A stretch of DNA of 64,000 nucleotides, taken from positions 124,001 to 188,000 of the forward strand of contig NZ_NKUB01000004.1 of NCBI RefSeq assembly GCF_003207895.1, given 5' to 3'. Under the pieces are notes generated by a model. The model was given only the letters and a program-made list of their open reading frames with translations, made no database searches and was not told where the DNA came from. The position numbers and the translations under genes were made by a program. Every line of letters begins with the position of its first letter. The first letter of the stretch is position 1. Source of the stretch: Komagataeibacter swingsii (GTDB taxonomy: Bacteria; Pseudomonadota; Alphaproteobacteria; Acetobacterales; Acetobacteraceae). Positions 56,630-64,000 of this stretch are shown here, piece by piece.

Positions 56630-57319
56630 TCAGTTGGCCTTGCGCGCCGGCTTGTGGCCGGGCCTGCCGGGGGCCATCTGCGTTCCGGCCGGGGTGTCTT
56701 GATCCTCCGGCCCGTTTTCGTCGCTGGCGGCATCCGGCTTCATCATCCGGGCGCTCGCCTCGATCAGTTCATCGGTCAGGACCAGCCGCGCCTTGCGCAT
56801 TTCGGCGAAAGGCAGCGCGACCTCGGTCCCGTCATCCAGCCGCATCAGGCCGTGGCCGTCGCGCGCGCCCAGCACGATACCGGCAAAGCGCTTGCGGCCA
56901 TCAATGGGCATGTTCATCTCGGCCCGGGCAAGGTGGCCCGCGAAACGCTCCCAGTCTTTGGCGCGCGTCAGGGGGCGGTCGATCCCGGCGGAGGAGACCT
57001 CCAGCGTCCAGGCGCCCGGCAGCGGGTCCTCGACATCCAGTATCGCGCCCACCGCATGGCTGATCTGTTCGCAGTCCTCAATGGCGATGAGCGTGCCATC
57101 CGCACGGTCCGCCATGATCTGCACCGTGGGGGATTCGCGCCCCAGCACCGCCACGCGCACAAGGTCAAAGCCCATGTCGGCCAGCGCGGGCGCGATCATT
57201 TCGGCAATACGGGCATCAAGGCCCGTCAGGAATGGCAGATCAGCGTCCAATGCAAAAAAGGCAGCCCTGCGGCCACCCCCCAAAGAAAAAACCAGAGATG
57301 AAGGAATTGCCGGTACCAT
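56630..57319 (-). CDS. rimP: Ribosome maturation factor RimP
   Basis: Needed for 30S assembly before S12 binding. 229 residues. The core [94 protein letters not shown] (in parts) is unmistakable. The N-terminal ~30 residues before FLTGLDARI are not conserved, so the start (ATG 57319) is less certain. The C-terminal tail is Pro/Lys-rich. First gene of the nusA-infB operon, divergent from the AAA+ cluster. Confidence 0.94.
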   Translation of the reverse strand: MVPAIPSSLVFSLGGGRRAAFFALDADLPFLTGLDARIAEMIAPALADMGFDLVRVAVLGRESPTVQIMADRADGTLIAIEDCEQISHAVGAILDVEDPLPGAWTLEVSSAGIDRPLTRAKDWERFAGHLARAEMNMPIDGRKRFAGIVLGARDGHGLMRLDDGTEVALPFAEMRKARLVLTDELIEASARMMKPDAASDENGPEDQDTPAGTQMAPGRPGHKPARKAN

Positions 57320-57401
57320 AGGTCACGCCCACCGTAACCGCAAGAACTATATGTCCGGCCGGACGTTACATTTCCTGCATCTTAACGTCTTGCCATATCA
57401 C

Positions 57402-58064
57402 ATGCCTGACCCACATTATGCACGCATGACGCCGTTGAACTCACCGCCGGAACCCGCACGGGAACGCAGTGAACGCTCATCCAGCCGCAGGCTGGTTGTG
57501 GTGGGGCTGATCGCGGCCGTTGTCGCGGGCGGCGGCCTGGGCACGGGCGGGTTCATGGCCGCGCGCGAAGGCGGCAGCGGCAGCCAGACGCCCCCCGTCG
57601 CCGCCGAGGCGGGCGGCGGTGGCGCCGGCGACGGCACGCACCTCATGCTGAACGCCCCGGTGCAGAACCGGCCCGACATGATGGGCCAGATGCCCATGAT
57701 CTCGCCCGACCGCGCGGCTGAGATGCTGCGCCAGACATCCTATACCATACAGCAGCAGGCCGAGATCATGGCGGCGCTGAAGCGCCGCGACATCATCCTG
57801 GCCGACATGCCCATGTATGACATGACCGGCGGCAACGCGGTGGTGAACGTGCAGTCGCTTGGGCTGGTGCAGACCGTGCACCTTGGCCCGCAGCCCAAAA
57901 GCGTCATCCTGCCCATCCGCGTGGCGGGCAACGTGTCCATCACCGCGGCGGGGGACCCGGGGCCTGCGGGCATCCATGCGGGCGCGGTGTTCGTGCCCGG
58001 CCCCACGGCGCTGCCCGTGCTGACGCGTGACACTGAAATCGTGATTGGGGTAGTCGTGCAATGA
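57402..58064 (+). CDS. Single-TM protein of unknown family, first gene of the AAA+ cluster
   Basis: 220 residues from ATG 57402 (or 212 from ATG 57426). A short basic N-terminus rich in Ser/Arg/Glu, one TM helix (RLVVVGLIAAVVAGGGLGTGGFMAA), a Gly/Ala linker, a Met-rich helical stretch (MMGQMPMISPDRAAEMLRQTSYTIQQQAEIMAALKRRDIILADMPMYDM, in parts) and a beta-rich end (VILPIRVAGNVSITAAGDPGP...TRDTEIVIGVVVQ). Topology predicts cytoplasmic N-terminus and periplasmic body. Its stop overlaps the AAA+ start by 4 bp (ATGA), so the two are co-translated. I recognise no family. Confidence 0.72.
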   Translation: MPDPHYARMTPLNSPPEPARERSERSSSRRLVVVGLIAAVVAGGGLGTGGFMAAREGGSGSQTPPVAAEAGGGGAGDGTHLMLNAPVQNRPDMMGQMPMISPDRAAEMLRQTSYTIQQQAEIMAALKRRDIILADMPMYDMTGGNAVVNVQSLGLVQTVHLGPQPKSVILPIRVAGNVSITAAGDPGPAGIHAGAVFVPGPTALPVLTRDTEIVIGVVVQ

Positions 58065-59335
58065 AACCGCTCTATCCGGCGCTAATGGAGCGGCTGGTAC
58101 CCCTCATCATGGTCATTTTCCTGGTGCTGGGCAGCTTTCAGGCCGCGATGGCGTTGCATCTTTCGCTCGCCAGCCTGCGGCATTTCATGGAATGGTGTGC
58201 CCCGGCCTATCCGGTCGTGGCAGCGGCCAGCGCCTTGCTGGCGCTGACCGGGCTGTGGTTCGAGAACCGGGCCGAAAAACTGGCCCGCAAGGGGATCCGA
58301 CGCAGACGGGGATGGATAATGGACGTACTCGCCAGGCTGACCAATCGCAGCGCGCTGGAGGAAATGCTGGCGCGCGAACAGAAAGAAACCGTGATCGACG
58401 CGGAGGAACTGGCCGCAAGCCTGCGTGCCCGCGTGATCGGCCAGGACCAGGTGTGCGAGGACGTGGCGACCCAGCTGCGCCGCCGCCTGGCGCTGCAGGT
58501 GCGTGGCAAGCCGGTGGGCATCTTCCTGCTGGCAGGCCCGCCGGGCACGGGCAAGACCTACCTGTCCAAGCAGCTTGCGCGCCAGCTTGACCGCCCGCTG
58601 CTGAACTTTGACATGACGCAGATGAGTTCCCCCCACGCCGCGACCCAGCTGTTCGGCTCGCCCAAGGGATATGTGGGGTCGGATACGTACGGCAAGCTGA
58701 CCGGCGGGCTGAAGGAAAAGCCCGACGCGGTGGTGCTGCTGGATGAGATCGAGAAGGCGCATCCCGACGTTTTCAAGAAGTTCCTGACCGCGTGGAACGA
58801 TGGCCATGTGACCGAGGCCTCCACCGGGCAGCAGATTTCCACCGTGCGCTGCATCTTCATGCTGACGTCCAACATCGCCACCGAAGCCCTGACCGAAATC
58901 GCGGACCGGCTGGTGGATGAACCCGACAAGATGCGCGCCGAATCGGTCGAGGCCCTGCGCCAGGCCGGTTTCGCGCCGGAAGTGCTGAACCGCCTGGACC
59001 GCATTTTCATCTTCCGCCCGCTGGAAGGACTCGACATCGCGCGTGTGTCCGCCCTTGAGATCGAGGCCATGATCGACAGCTACGGCCTGAAGGTCGAAAC
59101 CGGCGGCATCGACCCCGCCCTGCTGTTTGAGGTCATGCGCCGGCAGGACCGCATGGGACCCGCCGCCAGCGCGCGTGACCTGGCGCGCTCCATCGAGGAC
59201 ATGATAAGCGACTCGCTCATCACCGCCCGCCAGCAGGGGGCGAAACTGGTGCGGGTCGTTTCCAGTGAAGATGGCGTCGTGGCTGAAATCGCGGATGCCG
59301 ACCGCACCGCCCAGCGCGCGCCGATCAGTTCCTGA
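58061..59335 (+). CDS. Membrane-anchored HSP100/ClpB-D2-like AAA+ ATPase
   Basis: 424 residues. Two TM helices (about 11-32 and 49-67) precede one AAA+ module of the Clp/HSP100 type: GQDQVCEDVATQL box, Walker A GPPGTGKT (159-166), pore loop GYVG (203-206), Walker B VVLLDEIEKAHPDVF (Asp228, Glu229), sensor 1 Asn271, Arg finger Arg311 in LNRLDRIFIF, and a ClpB-like C-terminal subdomain with sensor 2 Arg372. No N domain, no D1, no visible ClpP-docking tripeptide. The retained Tyr pore loop implies polypeptide threading at the membrane. Start overlaps the upstream partner gene by 4 bp. Biological role is not known to me. Confidence 0.82.
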   Translation: MKPLYPALMERLVPLIMVIFLVLGSFQAAMALHLSLASLRHFMEWCAPAYPVVAAASALLALTGLWFENRAEKLARKGIRRRRGWIMDVLARLTNRSALEEMLAREQKETVIDAEELAASLRARVIGQDQVCEDVATQLRRRLALQVRGKPVGIFLLAGPPGTGKTYLSKQLARQLDRPLLNFDMTQMSSPHAATQLFGSPKGYVGSDTYGKLTGGLKEKPDAVVLLDEIEKAHPDVFKKFLTAWNDGHVTEASTGQQISTVRCIFMLTSNIATEALTEIADRLVDEPDKMRAESVEALRQAGFAPEVLNRLDRIFIFRPLEGLDIARVSALEIEAMIDSYGLKVETGGIDPALLFEVMRRQDRMGPAASARDLARSIEDMISDSLITARQQGAKLVRVVSSEDGVVAEIADADRTAQRAPISS

Positions 59336-59401
59336 CCCATGCGGAGGGTATCCCGTTTCCGGCCCCGACCAGGCGTCGCGGCCCGTGGCATGGACTGCTG
59401 A

Positions 59402-60346
59402 ATGTCTGCTTTTTCGCGCTTATGGCACCGGGCGCCGGTATGGCGGTTCTGCCTTTACATGATCCTGCCGTTCACGGTGCTGACGCTGATCTTCCCGCCA
59501 GCCTACCTGACGCGCCTGATCCCCCGGCTGTCGGCGCTGTCCGCCGGCATCCATAACCGGCTGGGCCTGCATGACGCCCCGGCCAAGGGTGAGGGCGGCG
59601 GCGGGGACGGCAATGGCGAGGACGGCGTCATCACCATGATGCCGATCACCGACCGGCTGACCAAGGCCATCCCGTTTGCCGGCCGCATCCTGCCGCTGCC
59701 CGAGGGTACGTGGCACCCGGTCATGAACATCATCAACGGCCCGCATGGGGAAGTGCTGGAAAACGTCCTGATCCGCGTGGAAGGCCATGTCGTCACCGGC
59801 ATGATCGGGGCGGAGGGCAGCACCCAGCCCGTGCCGGAAACGGCCATTACCTCCATCGATTCCAGCTGCCATGACGACCGGAACTACATGTCGCGCGTGC
59901 TGACCGCGCACCCGCCGGCAATGGAATGCTGGTTTACCACGGCGGTCTATCCTGCCTCGATCAACCGCACGGCCATCATCGCCAACCGGCTGAAGGAAGA
60001 AGGGTTCATCCTGCCGCCCGTGCTGCTGAAGGCCGGGTGGAGCTACAGCACGCCCGCGGGCGACCACAACGTCAATGTCGAGACGGTGACCATCTTCCTC
60101 AACCCCGTGAACACCGACAGCACCAAGATGCTGCGCACGCCCGATTACTGGGCCAAGGACACGCTGGGCCAGCAGCCTGCCGCCAGCGATTTCGTCAAGC
60201 GGACGAATACATGGATGGCCGGCTGGGCGCAGGTCCTGCATGACGGGTTCAACAGCGACATGCTGGCCTCAAGCGACGAACAGCGCGCCCGCCTGGCGCA
60301 TGATCCCGCGGCCCCCCAGCCGGGGCGGGGCAGCCCGCTGGACTGA
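59402..60346 (+). CDS. Single-TM protein with large extracytoplasmic domain, third gene of the AAA+ cluster
   Basis: 314 residues. One N-terminal TM helix (FCLYMILPFTVLTLIFPPAYL), then a Gly/Asp-rich linker and a folded domain of about 230 residues with mixed alpha/beta character, containing SIDSSCHDDRNYMSRVLTAHPPAMECWFTTAVYPASINRTAI and GWSYSTPAGDHNVNVETVTIFLNP. Two Cys (SSC and ECW) could pair if periplasmic. Starts 66 bp after the AAA+ gene in the same direction. No family is recognised; co-occurrence suggests a substrate adaptor or partner, which is inference. Confidence 0.7.
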   Translation: MSAFSRLWHRAPVWRFCLYMILPFTVLTLIFPPAYLTRLIPRLSALSAGIHNRLGLHDAPAKGEGGGGDGNGEDGVITMMPITDRLTKAIPFAGRILPLPEGTWHPVMNIINGPHGEVLENVLIRVEGHVVTGMIGAEGSTQPVPETAITSIDSSCHDDRNYMSRVLTAHPPAMECWFTTAVYPASINRTAIIANRLKEEGFILPPVLLKAGWSYSTPAGDHNVNVETVTIFLNPVNTDSTKMLRTPDYWAKDTLGQQPAASDFVKRTNTWMAGWAQVLHDGFNSDMLASSDEQRARLAHDPAAPQPGRGSPLD

Positions 60347-60370
60347 GGAGCCGCGCCAGAACCTTTTCCC

Positions 60371-60988
60371 CTATGCCGCCACGGGCAGGCAGGTGTCGCG
60401 GAACAGCGCGAAGGCCAGCGCGCGGTGGCTTATGGTGTTCTTTTCCGCATCGCTCATATCCGCAAAGCTGCGGCCGCCGCCGCCGGGGGCGAAGATGGGG
60501 TCGTAGCCATGGCCGTTCTCCCCATGCGGCGGCCAGATGACATGCCCGTCAATGCGCCCCTCGAAGGTTTCGGTCCGCCCGTCGGGCCAGGCTAGGCACA
60601 GGACGGAAATGAACCATGCGCTGCGGTCGGGGTTATCGCCCATCCGGTCATGGATGCGGCGCATGGCGTCGGGGTAATCCTTTTCCGGGCCGGCCCAGCG
60701 GGCGGAGAAAATACCCGGCGCGCCATCCAGCGCCGCGACACAGAACCCGGAATCATCCGCCAGCGCGGGCAGGTTTGCGGCTTTCGCGGCCGCCATGGCC
60801 TTGAGGGCGGCATTGCCGGTAAAGCTGTCGGCGGTTTCCTCCGGTTCGGGCAGCGACAGGTCGCCGGCCGGGATGACACGGATGCCATATCCCGCCAGCA
60901 GTGCCGCGAATTCCGCGATCTTGCCCCGGTTATGGGTGGCCAGCACCAGCGTGTCGCCACGGTTCAGGCGGGTGGGGGTTGCGTTCAT
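60371..60988 (-). CDS. rdgB: dITP/XTP pyrophosphatase (RdgB/HAM1)
   Basis: House-cleaning enzyme hydrolysing non-canonical purine NTPs. 205 residues. [68 protein letters not shown] (in parts), [34 protein letters not shown] are diagnostic, including the catalytic Asp in ADDSG. Its start overlaps the rph stop by 4 bp; rph-rdgB pairing is common in alphaproteobacteria. Confidence 0.97.
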   Translation of the reverse strand: MNATPTRLNRGDTLVLATHNRGKIAEFAALLAGYGIRVIPAGDLSLPEPEETADSFTGNAALKAMAAAKAANLPALADDSGFCVAALDGAPGIFSARWAGPEKDYPDAMRRIHDRMGDNPDRSAWFISVLCLAWPDGRTETFEGRIDGHVIWPPHGENGHGYDPIFAPGGGGRSFADMSDAEKNTISHRALAFALFRDTCLPVAA

Positions 60989-61713
60989 GCCTTTAATGCC
61001 TCTTCCACGATGGCGGTCTGGATACGGAACAGTTCGGCCGTGCCGGTGCGGGCCAGCCGCATGAGGGTGTTGAACTGGGCTTCGGTAAAGGGGTCCTTTT
61101 CCGCCGTGCCCTGGATTTCCACAATGCCGCCATCGGCGGTCAGGACAAAATTGGCGTCGGCGCTGGCCGTGCTGTCTTCCCTGTAGTCCAGGTCCAGGAC
61201 CGGGCCGTCATCCGTCAGCCCGCAGGATATGGCCGCGACCTGCCCCTTGATTGGCAGGGCGGGCAGGGTGCCGTCGCGCACCAGTTTTTCCAGCGCCAGG
61301 CGCAGGGCCACCCATGCCCCGGTAATGGCGGCGCAGCGCGTGCCGCCATCGGCGTTCAGCACGTCGCAATCCACCGTGACCGAGATTTCACCCAGCGCCT
61401 TCAGGTCCACCACCGCGCGCAGGGCGCGGGCGATCAGGCGCTGGATTTCCTGTGTGCGGCCGGTCTGCCGGCCTTTCGCGGCCTCGCGCTGGCCCCGGTT
61501 GTGGGTGGCGCGCGGCAGCATGCCGTATTCCGCCGTGACCCAGCCCTGTCCCTTGCCGCGCAGGAAGGAAGGCACGCGGGTTTCGACCGTGGCGGCGCAC
61601 AGGACTTCGGTCCCGCCCATGCGGATCAGGGCGGACCCTTCGGCATGGCGGGCGAAGCCGGGCTGGATGAAGACGGGACGCAGGGCGTCAATGGCACGGC
61701 CGGATGGGCGCAT
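60985..61713 (-). CDS. rph: Ribonuclease PH
   Basis: Phosphate-dependent 3' trimming of tRNA precursors. 242 residues from ATG 61713 (GGAG 10 nt upstream). [20 protein letters not shown], then [48 protein letters not shown] and [22 protein letters not shown] are characteristic, as is [20 protein letters not shown] (metal/phosphate site). First gene of rph-rdgB, divergent from hrcA, the standard arrangement in this class. Confidence 0.98.
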   Translation of the reverse strand: MRPSGRAIDALRPVFIQPGFARHAEGSALIRMGGTEVLCAATVETRVPSFLRGKGQGWVTAEYGMLPRATHNRGQREAAKGRQTGRTQEIQRLIARALRAVVDLKALGEISVTVDCDVLNADGGTRCAAITGAWVALRLALEKLVRDGTLPALPIKGQVAAISCGLTDDGPVLDLDYREDSTASADANFVLTADGGIVEIQGTAEKDPFTEAQFNTLMRLARTGTAELFRIQTAIVEEALKA

Positions 61714-61866
61714 GGGCGTAAAACTCCGCAAGGTGATGGGGCGGCATAACCTGCAACCCGTTCCTGTTTCCAGTCCCGCGTGGGCAGGACGCGGCAGGAT
61801 CTGCTAGGATGGGGACGCGGATGGTCCGCATGGTGAATGGATACGTGCAACACGGGAGGCATGGCG

Positions 61867-62940
61867 ATGGAAAACCGACCACAGGTATCGCAGCCCGCCC
61901 TGCTGTCCGGGCTTGATGCGCGCTCTGCCGCGATCCTGCGCGAAATCGTGGAACAGTATGTCGAAACGGGTGAGCCGATGGGGTCGCGCACCCTGTCGCA
62001 GCGCCTGCCGCTGTCGTTGTCGCCCGCCACGATTCGCAACGTGATGGCGGACCTGACCGATGCGGGGCTGCTGTTCTCGCCGCATGCCTCGGCGGGGCGG
62101 CTGCCCACGGAAAAGGGCGTGCGGCTGTTTGTCGACGGGCTGCTGCAGTTCGGCAGCCTGAGCGAGGAGGAGCGCGAAAGCATCGCGGGGATGCTGGACG
62201 TGAAGGGCCGCTCGCTGGAGGATACGCTGGCGCAGGCGTCGTCCATGCTGTCGGGCCTGTCATCCGCCGCGGGCCTTGTCATGGCCCCCAAGAGCGACGG
62301 CACCACCATCAAGCATATCGAATTCGTGGCCCTTGGCCCGGGGCGCGCGCTGGTCATCCTGGTCAGCGCGGACGGGCAGGTGGAAAACCGCGTGATCGAG
62401 ACGCCGCCCGGCTTGCCGCCCTCGGCGCTGGTGGAGGCGGGCAATTACCTCAACGCCCACCTGTCGGGCCAGACGCTGGACCGCCTGCGCGAGACGGTCA
62501 GCACCGACATGACCGCCAACCGCAACGAACTGGACCACCTGACGGCGGAGGTGGTGGAAAGCGGCCTTGCGACATGGAGCGACGCGGATGAGCGCGGCGG
62601 CACCCTGTTCATACGCGGGCAGGGCCGGCTGCTGGCCGATGTGACGGAAATCGAGCGCCTGACCACGATCCAGATGCTGTTCGAGCGGCTGGAAACGCAG
62701 GAGACCATGCTGCGCCTGCTCGACCTTGCGCGCGAATCCGAAGGGGTGCGGATCTTCATCGGGGCCGAAAGCGGGCTGTTCGGCATGGCGGGCATGTCGG
62801 TGGTCGTGGCCCCGGCGCGCACCGATTCCAACCGCATCGTGGGCGCGATCGGCGTGATCGGGCCGACGCGCATCAATTACGCCCGCATCATTCCCGTGGT
62901 GGATTACACGGCGCGGGTGATCGGGCGCATGCTGGGCTGA
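61867..62940 (+). CDS. hrcA: Heat-inducible transcription repressor HrcA
   Basis: Represses chaperone operons at CIRCE operators, with GroE modulating its activity. 357 residues from ATG 61867 (GGGAGG 7 nt upstream; ATG 61861 also in frame). Winged HTH region [75 protein letters not shown] (in parts) and C-terminal [21 protein letters not shown] are diagnostic. grpE, often downstream in alphaproteobacteria, is replaced by an aldo/keto reductase. No CIRCE inverted repeat is visible upstream. Confidence 0.97.
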   Translation: MENRPQVSQPALLSGLDARSAAILREIVEQYVETGEPMGSRTLSQRLPLSLSPATIRNVMADLTDAGLLFSPHASAGRLPTEKGVRLFVDGLLQFGSLSEEERESIAGMLDVKGRSLEDTLAQASSMLSGLSSAAGLVMAPKSDGTTIKHIEFVALGPGRALVILVSADGQVENRVIETPPGLPPSALVEAGNYLNAHLSGQTLDRLRETVSTDMTANRNELDHLTAEVVESGLATWSDADERGGTLFIRGQGRLLADVTEIERLTTIQMLFERLETQETMLRLLDLARESEGVRIFIGAESGLFGMAGMSVVVAPARTDSNRIVGAIGVIGPTRINYARIIPVVDYTARVIGRMLG

Positions 62941-63056
62941 GGCGCAGGGGTTTCATGCAACCGGACTCGCGGGGGTGGCCTTATGCTTGGCGCACAGCAA
63001 CCGCGCGTCCTGGCCACAGCGCCCACGGCGTGCCCGCACCGCGCAAGGAGAATGGC

Positions 63057-63944
63057 ATGTTTACACCCGATGCAAGGCAGTCCGGATCGTTCATGATTGG
63101 TGGTGACCTTGAGGTCACGCGGCTTGGCTTTGGCGCCATGCGCATTACCGGTCCCGGCATATGGGGCGAACCGGCCGACCGTGCGGCGGCGCTGGCCACG
63201 CTGCGCCGCCTGCCCGAACTGGGCATCAACTTCGTCGATACGGCGGATGCGTACGGCCCGTTTGTCAGCGAGGACCTGATCCGCGAGGCGCTGCATCCCT
63301 ATACGGACACCATCATCGCCACCAAGGGCGGGCATACGCGCCACGGTCCCGACATCTGGAAGCCGGTGGGCAACCCCGATTACCTGCGCCAGTGCGTGCT
63401 GATGAGCATGCGCAGGCTGGGGGTCGAACACATCGACCTGTGGCAGTTGCACCGCGTGGGGCCGGACTGCACGCCCGAACGGCAGTTCGAGGCCATCGCC
63501 ACCATGCGCGCGCAGGGGCTGATCCGCCATGTCGGCCTGTCGGAAGTGACGGTGGAGATGATCGAGCGCGCGCGGTTGTATTTCCCTGTCGCCACGGTCC
63601 AGAACCGCTTCAACCTCGTCAACCGCTATTCCGAGGACGTGCTGGATTACTGCACGAAGGAAAATATCGGCTTCATCCCATGGGCGCCGCTGGCGGCGGG
63701 CAGCCTGACGAAGGGGGATACGCTGCTGACCCGGCTGGCGCGTGAGAAGGGCGTGCAGCCCGGACAGGTCGCGCTGGCGTGGCTGCTGCGCCGTGCGCCG
63801 GTCATGCTGCCCATTCCCGGCACCAGCAGCCCCGCGCATGTGGCCGATAACGCGGCGTCCGCCGCGATTGAACTGAGCCATGAGGAATTCCAGCAACTTG
63901 ACAATGACGGCCGCGCGGAATGGGCCAGCCGTAACGGCGCGTAG
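63057..63944 (+). CDS. Aldo/keto reductase
   Basis: NADPH-dependent oxidoreductase, (alpha/beta)8 barrel, 295 residues from ATG 63057 (AAGGAG 6 nt upstream). Catalytic tetrad positions are visible: FVDTADAYG (Asp, Tyr), IIATKGG (Lys) and LWQLHRVG (His). The cofactor end [24 protein letters not shown] is typical of AKR5/AKR13-like enzymes that reduce aldehydes or ketones. Follows hrcA in the same direction by 116 bp. Substrate unknown. The remaining bases to 64000 hold nothing I can support. Confidence 0.92.
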   Translation: MFTPDARQSGSFMIGGDLEVTRLGFGAMRITGPGIWGEPADRAAALATLRRLPELGINFVDTADAYGPFVSEDLIREALHPYTDTIIATKGGHTRHGPDIWKPVGNPDYLRQCVLMSMRRLGVEHIDLWQLHRVGPDCTPERQFEAIATMRAQGLIRHVGLSEVTVEMIERARLYFPVATVQNRFNLVNRYSEDVLDYCTKENIGFIPWAPLAAGSLTKGDTLLTRLAREKGVQPGQVALAWLLRRAPVMLPIPGTSSPAHVADNAASAAIELSHEEFQQLDNDGRAEWASRNGA

Positions 63945-64000
63945 GCGTTCGGCACGGCCCTGGCGCGGCGGATCGGGGGCGACGGCGGCGGCGGACAATG

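Noticed and set aside
61714-61866. CIRCE operator upstream of hrcA
   Set aside because: Searched by eye for TTAGCACTC-N9-GAGTGCTAA on both strands; nothing close was found.
63945-64000. Sequence at the right edge
   Set aside because: Too short and GC-rich with GGC repeats; no supported start, tRNA or terminator.

Overview
The window reads as a GC-rich alphaproteobacterial chromosome segment, most likely from an acetic acid bacterium (Acetobacteraceae; Komagataeibacter/Gluconacetobacter-like). This is inferred from the gene content: a housekeeping AcnA-type aconitase, heme A synthase, an aroQ-accB-accC operon, lapA-like/pyrF/trpF order, a YlxR-L7Ae fusion inside the nusA-infB operon, a small IS5-family element of the kind common in these bacteria, and genes of roughly 60-65 % GC. 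No phage, plasmid, CRISPR array or integron is visible. It is mainly core chromosome with a few accessory patches.

Layout. 0-5 kb: a DegP/HtrA periplasmic protease (5' end cut by the window), folD and a short metF-like gene for one-carbon folate metabolism, an 821-bp IS5-type insertion sequence, and a NUDIX hydrolase. 5-16 kb: an MFS transporter, a LOG-family nucleotide hydrolase, tRNA-Pro(CGG), a dolichol-phosphate-mannose-synthase-like GT2, a periplasmic trehalase with very long Pro/Ala-rich tails and two slippage-prone tracts, tldD, and a peptidase-pdxA-pdxJ operon for vitamin B6. 16-30 kb: two large membrane GT-C-like glycosyltransferases with AT-rich 5' ends, a lapA-like/pyrF/trpF operon, two secreted Gly/Tyr/Pro-rich proteins, DUF721, mutY, hemH, ctaA, a TVP38 protein and a Bcr-type drug exporter. 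30-44 kb: apt, a FUSC exporter, aroQ-accB-accC, rlpA, a BrkB-like protein, a PLP-dependent ornithine/lysine decarboxylase behind a long leader, a CopC-like protein, ccmAB and acnA. 44-57 kb: a LysR regulator, an unusual nitronate-monooxygenase-like flavoprotein, and the translation/RNA superoperon (rimP-nusA-ylxR-infB-rbfA and truB-rpsO-pnp) split by an oppositely oriented MCE gene. 57-64 kb: a three-gene membrane cluster around a membrane-anchored HSP100-type AAA+ motor, then rph-rdgB, hrcA and an aldo/keto reductase.

Two things stand out. First, a family of about 85-bp elements that can fold into a three-armed structure (closing stem plus two hairpins) occurs seven times. All copies have the same orientation on this strand and six of seven lie between convergent genes. 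One copy shows paired compensatory changes and another has the IS inserted at the apex of its second hairpin. Second, the cluster at 57.4-60.3 kb encodes a two-TM protein carrying a complete ClpB-D2-like module (Walker A/B, GYVG pore loop, Arg finger, sensor 2), flanked by two single-TM proteins of unrecognised family. It looks like a membrane-tethered unfoldase/translocase with dedicated partners and is the best candidate here for an undescribed system.
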